A program made the translations under genes and the position numbers. From positions 4,735,784 to 4,799,783 of the forward strand of contig CP136066.1 of NCBI GenBank assembly GCA_032622095.1: DNA of 64,000 bases, read 5' to 3'. This document shows, one piece after another, positions 56,518 through 64,000 of this stretch (positions are counted from its first letter, which is position 1; the number at the start of each line of letters is the position of its first letter). The DNA is from Siphonodentalium dalli. Taxonomy: Eukaryota; Mollusca; Scaphopoda; Gadilida; Siphonodentaliidae. The notes beneath the pieces are model-generated. The model saw only the letters and a program-made list of their open reading frames with translations, searched no databases and had not been told where the DNA came from.

Positions 56518-56690
56518 ATGCCTCATAATTCTCCTAATCTATATATACCCCATAAATCTCCAAATCCATATATACCCCATAAATTCCTTAATCCATATAT
56601 ATACCCCATAAATATCCAAATCCATATATGCCCCATAAATTCCCTAATCCATATATGCCCCATAAACTCCCAAATTCATATATGCCCCGG
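56518..56690 (+). repeat. Tandem repeat, about 27-32 bp x 6
   Basis: CCCCATAAAT followed by CTCCAAATCCATATAT recurs with small length changes. The frame 56518-56739 (PHKSPNPYIP-type peptide) reflects this repeat and has no signal of being coding. Confidence 0.9.
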
Positions 56691-56934
56691 GGTCACTGGC
56701 AGCCGCATAAATATAGGCTATATATATAAATCACACTAAATTCACTAATATGAAGACTATTATTATGGTTCATAAATTTGCCAAATAGATTTAACTTTTC
56801 CGCTTTGTGATTACAGTATTGTGAGCATTGTTCATTGACCTTTGTTTATTTATTTGGAGTTTTATCTCGCTTTCTATAACTTGGTGATATCACCACAATG
56901 TCTGATTAATTGTTGGTGGGGAAAAAACCATGTG

Positions 56935-57157
56935 AAGTTTTCTGTCCCATATTGAAATTTATTTCGAGCGCACATCCTCAAGTAGATCATGCCATGAATC
57001 TCTACTAATGCTAACACGCATTAATAGCATTAGTAGAAATTCATGGCATGATCTAATCCTCAAGTAACCTACATGGGACTCGAACCTCTATCTACCAAGC
57101 TGGGAGGTCCTATGGCTTGGTGGCCCGACAGCGTACTCATTGGACCACCACCCCCCC
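56935..57157 (-). mobile_element. tRNA-derived SINE, minus strand
   Basis: On the minus strand GGTTCGAGTCCCA (57074-57086) is a consensus RNA polymerase III B box, and TGGTCCAATGAGTAC (about 57134-57148) is an A-box-like element about 50 bp upstream, the usual tRNA spacing. A run of C/G at 57149-57157 marks the 5' end. The anticodon arm does not fold as a tRNA that I can recognise and there is no CCA-ready acceptor stem, so this is a SINE head and not a tRNA gene. The body continues through ACTTGAGGATGTGCGCTCG to about 56935 and is interrupted by the hairpin at 56985-57055. Confidence 0.75.
56985..57055. mobile_element. 71-bp hairpin insertion with 11-bp target duplication
   Basis: GATCATGCCATGAAT...TACTAATGCTA on the left pairs with TAGCATTAGTA...ATTCATGGCATGATC on the right. 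It is flanked on both sides by ATCCTCAAGTA (56974-56984 and 57056-57066). Removing the hairpin and one duplicate restores a continuous SINE body. It has no coding capacity. Confidence 0.85.
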
Positions 57158-57998
57158 TAATATTGATGCAAGCTGTTTACATGTCTCCAAATACCCAAGA
57201 CATCTGCATCTAATATAACATAACTTTTAAGGGTGTTATGGCTTATTGGCAGTCTGATTGAAATTATCCTGATAGTTTTCTAACTTTCTTTTTATTGGTG
57301 ATTGATTGGAGAATGTGCTATTTTCAACTTTAACCCTCAACGGATCCAATCTGAAAGTGATTTTTTTTAAATGGCAAATTTTCCAATTAAGCAACAATCA
57401 AGTTAGAAAACTCTCGAATAATTAACTATACCAATGTACTGCATTTACCATATTTTTGTAATTTGTTCCAAAACTTCAACGAGGAGATATAGGGTATTAT
57501 ATGAAGGGGACTTACTGTTTTAAAGGTGTTTATTAAAAGGGCATTACTAATCAATTTAACAAAATAATTAATTATATACCCACAATGGTTGTAACCTTGT
57601 GACAAATGAAACTCATGAGTAAATTGACCCGTGTCATGTGATGAGATAGGTGCAGTTGATATCAGATTACTCAAAGGGTATATATCAGCAATACAGAGCA
57701 TGTCTTAACAGCTCAGAAGATATGTTGTAAAATTGGGTGGCCTGACTAGGGTAAAGTAGTTGTAGACACCTTTGACCTCAGATGACTTAAAAGGTGACTG
57801 ATAAATTACATGACCAATAAAGTGCATTTATTATCAGCTCAGAATTTATGTTGGAAAATTCAAGCACAGATAACAAATCTCTTTAAAGGAATAATTAAAT
57901 CACTGAGACTCATTCAAACATTACCTTCTAGTCAACAAACCAACCCCCACATGAACTAGACCCCATAGGTACTGATTATGATAAATAAAGAGTGTTTA
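57158..57998. other. Sequence with a decayed inverted repeat, no gene
   Basis: GATAGTTTTCTAACTT near 57273 is mirrored by AAGTTAGAAAACTCTCG near 57401-57417, and GTTAGAAAACT occurs again at 61747 beyond the foldback element, so an older element may have been split. The 91-codon minus frame 57426-57701 contains IYPLSNLIS, loosely like the Y-x-L-x-N motif of the BPI N-terminus, but without supported splice sites. Confidence 0.4.
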
Positions 57999-58730
57999 TT
58001 ATCCCATTCATGACAGGAGCTGTGCAGCATTAAAGATCCTGACAGTGAGTTATTTTATATGCGATTTTCTCATAGGAAACCTCACATATGTGCAAGAGAA
58101 TGCACTGGCTTACAAGATAAAGGTAAATTTTGTTAGGCCAATGCATTCTGATATATGCACATATATTTAATAGTCCAGTGCATTTATGAGAAAAATTGGC
58201 AAACCCGGAACTAATTGCAACAGAATGTTTTTTTGCTCTAACAAGTACATAAACCCTCCATAAACAACATACTAAAAAAATCAGAAAAAGGGAAATTGGT
58301 GAAATAAATTTGGGGAAATTTTGTCAAATCATCAATTTATGGATTTTCACAGATGTAGATAACAAAATCAAATTCACAAGCCCTACAAATATCATGCATA
58401 TGTTGTTGTCCTCACTTTCCTGAATCCAGAACTGAAAACCATTTCAAGATTTAATGAGTACTTTTGAAGTTGTGTGCCTCCAAAAATGTGAATTTACCTT
58501 ATTTCGAAGCCTAAAATTTGCAGAATGAGCCAAATATCATATTTTATGGTTAATTATTTAAGAAACTAACGCAAAATACAGAGCTTTTTCCCTGTTGTTT
58601 TAATTACCTCACAAGATAAACACAACATTGATTAATATGTGCACCTACATGTATGGTTAAGAAGAATAAAATATTCTCAAACAAAATGTGTGTTCCATTG
58701 TATGGACTTAGCCAAATTTGCCACTGACAC

Positions 58731-59970
58731 CAGGGATGGGGTAATTGTAATTTGTAATTGTAATTGATTGTAATTAATTACATTTTTTCAAGTAATTGCA
58801 TGTAATTGGTAATTGAGTTTATTCTCAATTACATGTAATTGCAATTGTAATTGGTTAGGATGTAATTGTAATTGTAATTAGGGTCTAATTTCAATTACTT
58901 CAAAATCATCATCATGTTTCTTCTCAAAGTTTGCAGAAAGACACATCGTGTCCTATGAAAGCGAAGTGCGAACTTTGCCCAACTACAATATCCAGTTCCA
59001 AAAAAGTTACCTCCAATTTTGTGACACATCTGAAGGTAAGTAATTTAGTTTCCATTTCTATGTATTAGTTTTGTTTAATTCCATTGACATATAACTTCAG
59101 TCATATGGTGGTATTGGTATATGCATTGTTTCTTGTCCCTTCTAATTTGCAACTGAATGACAAAGTGGGAACAAATATCTGCCTCAATAATCCCCCAATT
59201 AGCACTGTCTAGTGGAGGCATTGTGTTACCAGTAAGCTGGTGACCACAAAGGCTAATTAAGTTTATGACTCTAATTAACAATCAGAGTGTTGATTATCTC
59301 ATTGTCCTTTACAATTGGCCTGGCTGTGTGTCTGACTTACTAAGATAGTCTTATTCCCTTAATAATTAAATGATGGATACATGTGTGTTACTAAAATAAT
59401 ATTATTTTCATTATATAGCGAAAGCATCATGATGTGTATGAATCCACAGTCACACAAGCACCATCAGCATGTGATCAACAACCTACTAGGATCTTTCAGT
59501 ATGCAAAAACATCGGCCAAGAATGCCAACGCATTGAAGATAGTTAGCAAAGTTCATAAATCTCTGATATCATTCTAATTTCTAGAAGATCAACCCCGACT
59601 ACAAGCTGCCAATGCAACACGCTGGAATTGCCAGCTATAAATCATGATTCACTCAGTTCTACAAACACCTATACTGGACTCAGTACATTGGCTGCTCTGT
59701 ACCAAGTGTGCTTCACTGTGTATTTCATCTTGCTTGTATTAAATTTATGTTTTGTTATCAAATAGAGTTTATATAAATAAAAAGTGGTCCTACTTCAATG
59801 ATGTGCTGAAATGTAATTGTAATTGTAATTGAATTACATTTCAAAGTAATTGTAATTGTAATTAATTACATTGTGAAATAGATGTAATGGGAATTGTAAT
59901 TGTAATTGAAAAATGTTGAAGTAATTGTAATTGTAATTAATTACATTCACAAGTAATTGCCCCAAGTCTG
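58731..59970 (+). mobile_element. Non-autonomous hAT transposon
   Basis: A perfect 8-bp target duplication ACTGACAC lies at 58723-58730 and 59971-59978. Termini CAGGGATGGGGTAATTGTAA and the reverse of CAGACTTGGGGCAATTACTT match the hAT pattern CAGxGxTGGG. Subterminal regions carry many TAATTGTAAT repeats on both sides (58745-58900 and 59810-59955). The 1240-bp body contains a BED zinc-finger ORF and a short piece (NATRWNCQL at about 59613-59640) recalling the TRWNSTY motif of hAT transposases; the catalytic core is deleted. Confidence 0.95.
58955..59577 (+). CDS. BED zinc-finger protein fragment of hAT transposase (two exons)
   Basis: Exon 1 (58955-59035) starts MKAKCELCPTTISSSKKVTS and ends THLK at donor AAG/GTAAGT. 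Exon 2 (59419-59577) follows acceptor TTATATAG and reads RKHHDVYESTVTQAPSACDQ, later RIFQYAKTSAKNANA, then stops. Across the join C-x2-C...H-x4-H forms a BED finger, the DNA-binding domain at the N-terminus of hAT transposases. The intron is 383 bp. The predicted product is 79 residues, far shorter than the usual 600 or so, so it lacks the RNase-H-like catalytic domain. It could still bind the element ends. Whether it is expressed is unknown. Confidence 0.75.
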
Positions 59971-61730
59971 ACTGACACAGAACTCGTGTGATGAAATGCA
60001 ATATTTGAGGTCATGTAAATCAATAAATTAATATCCATATGCCCTGCTTTTCTTATAACCTTTTATGTATACTAGAGTGAACAAATTGCAAAGATATTAA
60101 CAAGCCATTATTTTAAAAAATCAACTTATGGCCCTTTGAATCCTTGGTCTTAACTTGTTTCCAAAAATGCCATGTTGAGACATTTTTGTTCATTCAAAAA
60201 GGTTTTTGGGCATAAAGAGAAAAAACAAATGGTGTTTTAGTGCGTAAAATTATTTGAACTTTCCTCCCACAACACTTCAGTTTTTAAAAATAAGCCTTAC
60301 ATTGGTTATGCCCTCGTATATCACTATGCCAAATTTGAACGTTTGTATAGGAGTAGGGGAAATCATAAAATGCATTATTATCACCAAATTACAGCCATTT
60401 CAGACACAAAGTTGTTTTCTTCCAGTTTGTGTATATTCCTGTTGCTTTATTAAACGGCTTAATGCGTTACTGGATGTTTATTTAGAATGTTATTGCCATG
60501 TTGTTTAAAAATAATTCCAAAATAACATTTCACTGCCAAATTACGACAAAAAGGATAATAGCTGTCAATGTATACAAAGAAAGTGTTAAATTACGTATGG
60601 AAGAACAATACATGCAGAAGCTGATAATATAAAGTTTTACGTTTAAAGATGCCTGATTTTGAAGTTTTTGTTGATATGCTTTCCCCTACCCCATGTTTCT
60701 GCCATTCAAATTTGGAGTAAATTATCTGAAGTGATGAGTGAAATCCAGTGACATTCATTGGTATAACCATTGAAATGTTATTTTCTCAACAAAAAACTAA
60801 TATAAGAAAGATAAAATACTTTTACAGAACAACTTTCGTTAATTTTTCTGAATATGCACAAAAACCTTTAAATAATTTTCAAAAATGGCCCAAAATAGCA
60901 TTGTCGGAAAAGAGGCTAGACTAAGAGTTCATGGAGCCATAATTGATTATTTTTCATAAATGTATTTAGAAGTTCCATCACAATTTATTCTATCCTGTAT
61001 TCTTAAAAGGTGAAGAGAAAAGCAGAGCATATAGATTGTAATTTATTGAGTTACATGACCCCAAATATTGCATTTCATCACACGAGTTCTGTGTCAGTGG
61101 CAAATTTGGCTAAGTCCATACAATGGAACACACATTTTGTTTGAGAATATTTTATTCTTCTAATAACCATAGATGCACAAAATAAAAAAAAATTGTGTTT
61201 TATCTAGTGAGGAAATTGCAAAAACAGTGAAAAAGCCATGTATTTTGGGCTCATTTTTTGGATAATTAACCATAAAATATGACATTTCGCTCATTCTGCA
61301 CAATTTATGCTCCGAAATAAGGTAAATTCGCGTTTTTGAAGTCACACAACTCTAAAAACACTCCAAAAATCTGGCAATGGTTCTCGGTTCTGGATTCAGG
61401 AAAGTGAGGACAACAAAATAGGCATGATATTTGTAGGACTTGTGTATTTGATTTTTTTAAATACGCTAAAGAAAATCCACAAATGGATGATTTGACCAAA
61501 TTTTCCCAATTTTATTTCACAAAATTCACCAATTTAACTTTTACCGATTTTTTATGATTTTTAGTATGCTGTTTATTGAGGGTCTATGTACCTATTCCAG
61601 CAAAAAAAAATTCTGTTGCAATTAGTTCTAGGTAAAACCATAAATGCACTGGACTAATATATTAAGAGAATGCATCATTGGTACAGAGTTTTGGCCAAAT
61701 TTCAGGAAGCTCCAGTCATGAAAGGGTTAA

Positions 61731-62475
61731 AAGCTTAGAAGTTGAGTTAGAAAACTGGTGAGGCAACATGACATGGGCAATATCAATGGATAGGTGTCGT
61801 TAACCACAAATGACTTGTATAGGTATAAATCGACACATCTAGTGAATCATATCAAAAAAACTATTAGAACAGACATTCCTTTATTCTTCCATTTATAAAT
61901 GTCAAGAAAGTACATATAATTAATAACGTGAATACTCAAAAACAAAAAATATATACATTCTCAACACTTCACTTCCAAGTCTACCAAGATACATGTACCA
62001 TGTTTGAGGTATCGCAGCAAGCATAAAGTTCTACAGACAAGATGGAAGACGGGTGGCCCATCATGACATTGACACTGTGTACCATGCACAGGGGTTTTTT
62101 TCAGAATCAAATTCAAGCAATACAAGTCATTTTTACCATTCCAATGTGGAATTCAATACGAAGAAACAGCTCAAATTGATCACGTTATTTTAACAAATTC
62201 CAATTATTGCATTGTTTTTTCTCTCAAAATAAGAATTCCCGCAGTTAATGATAGACCTTTTATCATGAACATCTGGAGATGGCATTGGAACATTTAGACT
62301 TATTCTTTTCAAGTAATGTCCAAGAAAATTTCCAGTTTATATTTATGGACTTTTTGCAGGGTAAACTAAATTCAAGCACTTTTCATCCCAAGGGTCAAAA
62401 GTTAAGAACTTTTAATCTGTGTGTGTGAACCCTGATACAATGGTATGGATACACATAAAAATAAGAGATGACAAT
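61731..62475. other. Unannotated sequence right of the foldback element
   Basis: No exon or terminal repeat that I can support, except a repeat of GTTAGAAAACT near 61747. Confidence 0.4.
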
Positions 62476-62691
62476 TTAGGCGGTAGGGTAGATGTATTCA
62501 AATTTGAATTGGTCAATAAGGCCACTGGCAGCAATGTTTTCCATCAAAATTAGGACAATTGTCATAGCTCTCAACTGTTGGTCACCCCAAAGGTCAGTAT
62601 TAAGTTTAGTAATGACTGGCTGTGTAATGTGGCATGTAGGGCATGCTAAAGGAAGTACTTTATACACACATGGACGGAGACGTATATCAAC
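62476..62691 (-). CDS. Possible terminal exon of unknown gene
   Basis: From acceptor ATTGCTTTAG the frame is open for 71 codons to a TAA: VDIRLRPCVYKVLPLACPTC, then ITKLNTDLWGDQQLRAMTIV and MENIAASGLIDQFKFEYIYP. It has a C-x2-C pair and a helical middle; base composition is more balanced than its surroundings. I do not recognise the family. It follows the Myb-like exon on the same strand, about 50 bp after that exon's stop, so it may be an alternative end of the same gene or part of another transcript. Confidence 0.35.
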   Translation of the reverse strand, partial: VDIRLRPCVYKVLPLACPTCHITQPVITKLNTDLWGDQQLRAMTIVLILMENIAASGLIDQFKFEYIYPTA

Positions 62692-62741
62692 CTAAAGCAA
62701 TAGCATATCTTGGTTTGTTGAGCTAAAAATGAAGGGAAAAT

Positions 62742-62947
62742 CTAGATGTTCTGTTTCTTGTTATTAATATTATGACATCTTGTCCTCAGTTGAGCTATGG
62801 TCCTGCTGCCATTAAATGCATTAGCAACCTGTTGTAATAGCTGACTTTTTGGCACAGTCTTTTTCTTTAAGGATTCTCCAAGTAAAGACCGAAACACCTC
62901 ATTTTCATGGTCAGTCCACGGTCTCTTTGCATATTTGACTTTTCCAT
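62742..62947 (-). CDS. Terminal exon encoding a Myb/SANT-like domain
   Basis: Acceptor TTCATTATCTTGCAG, then 67 codons to TAG: KRPWTDHENEVFRSLLGESL, KKKTVPKSQLLQQVANAF, then RTIAQLRTRCHNINNKKQ. The pattern R-P-W-T-x-x-E, a helix, V-P-x-x-x-x-L and a third helix with R-T-x-x-x-(L/I)-x-x-R is a Myb/SANT-type DNA-binding fold, and similar C-terminal domains end many repetitive zinc-finger or nuclease-like ORFs in aquatic invertebrates. The gene's other exons would be to the right and were not found before 64000. Host gene or mobile ORF cannot be decided here. Confidence 0.6.
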
Positions 62948-64000
62948 CTGCAAGATAATGAACATGTTGAAAAAATTAAAACAGCTAATATGATTACAAC
63001 CAAAGCAAAACCATTCATATGAGGGTAGCTGCAGGGGGGGGGGGGTATTAAACAAATTGCAGGAAGGTATGCCGGGGTGGTGGGTGGCCCGAGGAGCAAA
63101 AAACGTGTTTTTTTATAACCTCATGCAATTTTTTTACTATAGATCTTTTGTGCCCTTTGCGCACATTACGATAATTTGAACAGTTTGATAAAAAAAAAAA
63201 CCAAGAAATTAAATTTTTTGTTAAAATCAAAATTCTTAAAAATTAATAATGTTGTTCAATTTTGTCACAAATAAACGTCAATTATTACTCATTATCGCTT
63301 ATATCTGTGGAACAAAACAATACAAACAATAAATCTGGGACATTTCACATTTGACTTTCGGTGCCTAGCCATAGGAACAGCCCAGTGCTCTATATCGCAA
63401 TATGGTATCATCCGAATGGTCTGTTCTAAAAATAGTAACACAAACGGTCCCGATTTAATATTCAAAATAAAATCAATATTAATTGATAGAAGCTTTTCCG
63501 GATAGGGGTCTTCAGTTCATATCTACTATTTTATACCCACGCAACTATTTAAAATTTGTTATTTAAAGAGATAATCCATCTTTAAATCAGTCCAGGTTTC
63601 TTGGAGATAAATGTGCAGACAGACGAACAAAGGGACAGATCCTACTGCTATAAAAAATATTTATTTATATTTATATGCCTCATAATTTGTAACCAATTGT
63701 GGGGTACATGTATATATAGAATACACCCATAAAGAAATTTCACCACAAGTCATATTGTGGTTTTGCTACCATGGGTGTATTTTGTTTATACCATAATTAT
63801 TTTTCTTTGGTCGCTTCGTAAATATATTGCTACTCTGTTGGTGACTGTTAAAATGTCTGCGCACCGAGTGACCCAAATATTTTAAGCTATCAGGAATGTG
63901 GGTCGTGCGTAGCAATACATACTTCTAGGCAATCCGCCACTTTCTAGGGCATCAGTCAGCTGATATGAATACGCATTCAGATTTCCCTCATTGCAGATAT
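62948..64000. other. Unannotated sequence at the right edge
   Basis: A poly-G run near 63033-63045 and AT-rich DNA. No exon of the Myb-like gene could be identified. Frames at 62867-63230 are shadows or chance. Confidence 0.4.

Larger units (their letters stand above)
57999..61730. mobile_element. 3.7-kb foldback TTAA-type element with nested hAT
   Basis: Termini CCCATTCATGACAGGAGC (58003) and the reverse of CCCTTTCATGACTGGAGC (ending 61726) are flanked by TTAT and TTAA. Long inverted arms follow: 58165-58730 plus 59979-about 60365 on the left and about 60685-61660 on the right. Matching landmarks are AGTCCAGTGCATTTATG, GGAACTAATTGCAACAGAAT-like, CTGGATTCAGGAAAGTGAGG, TTTGCCACTGACAC and ACACGAGTTCTGTGTCAGTG. 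Divergence between arms is roughly 15-25 percent by eye. Apart from the nested hAT there is no transposase. Decayed palindromes at the left end link it to the MITE family at 4.7, 11.9 and 54.1 kb. Confidence 0.85.

Noticed and set aside
57074-57150. tRNA gene
   Set aside because: A and B boxes are present on the minus strand, but no acceptor stem pairing or normal anticodon arm is visible; the flanks continue as a SINE.
57426-57701. Minus-strand frame with IYPLSNLISTAPISS as N-terminal BPI exon
   Set aside because: Only a short resemblance to Y-x-L-x-N; no acceptor and donor in a phase that joins the other exons.

Overview
The window is eukaryotic, AT-rich, intron- and repeat-dominated DNA, most probably from a marine invertebrate. 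A lophotrochozoan such as a mollusc is my best guess, because TACATGTA-type words are frequent, there are many small inverted-repeat transposons, and the one clear host gene is an invertebrate-style BPI/LBP. This attribution is inference. No operons, Shine-Dalgarno sites, rRNA or free-standing tRNA genes were seen. Most open frames over 60 codons are chance or repeat-derived.

The main discovery is a long host gene on the minus strand, a member of the BPI/LBP/CETP lipid-binding family. It is broken into small exons that are too short to stand out as ORFs. In transcription order the exons I can support are 55511-55572 (tentative), 52276-52349, 51513-51575, 50192-50301, 41057-41120, 31820-31914, 26897-27073, 15485-15556, 10866-10933 (moderate) and 4526-4574. 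They have AG/GT borders. Splice phases agree wherever two consecutive exons were found, and the peptides follow the family order from the FDLxLSGLS strand of the first BPI barrel to the LPKLN segment near the C-terminus. The exons for the signal peptide and N-terminus, two exons in the second barrel and the last exon(s) were not found. So about 51 kb of the window is one gene whose introns hold nearly everything else.

Intron content, left to right: a dispersed repeat with AGGTCA half-sites (0.66-0.9 kb, inverted copy at 33.8-34.1 kb); a 204-bp tandem repeat (1.65-2.46 kb); a family of TTAA-flanked piggyBac-like miniature elements carrying a 69-bp near-perfect palindrome (4.7, 16.8 and 52.7 kb, with older relatives at 11.9, 12.7, 54.1 and 58.0 kb, and a separate TTAA element at 10.6 kb); a 0.73-kb tandem duplication (5.9-7.3 kb); remnants of non-LTR retrotransposons (17.3, 20.5 and 34.2-38.4 kb); a large 29-44 bp satellite (21.1-24.3 kb); a 46-bp satellite (39.1-40.9 kb); and many other short tandem arrays, several with a 44-46 bp period.

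The right end (56-64 kb) holds a tRNA-derived SINE split by a hairpin insertion and a 3.7-kb foldback element. A non-autonomous hAT transposon with a two-exon BED zinc-finger ORF has landed inside one arm of that element. Next come two probable minus-strand exons, one encoding a Myb/SANT-like domain, that belong to another gene or mobile ORF.

Coordinates of repeats are approximate to about 10-20 bp unless target duplications are given.
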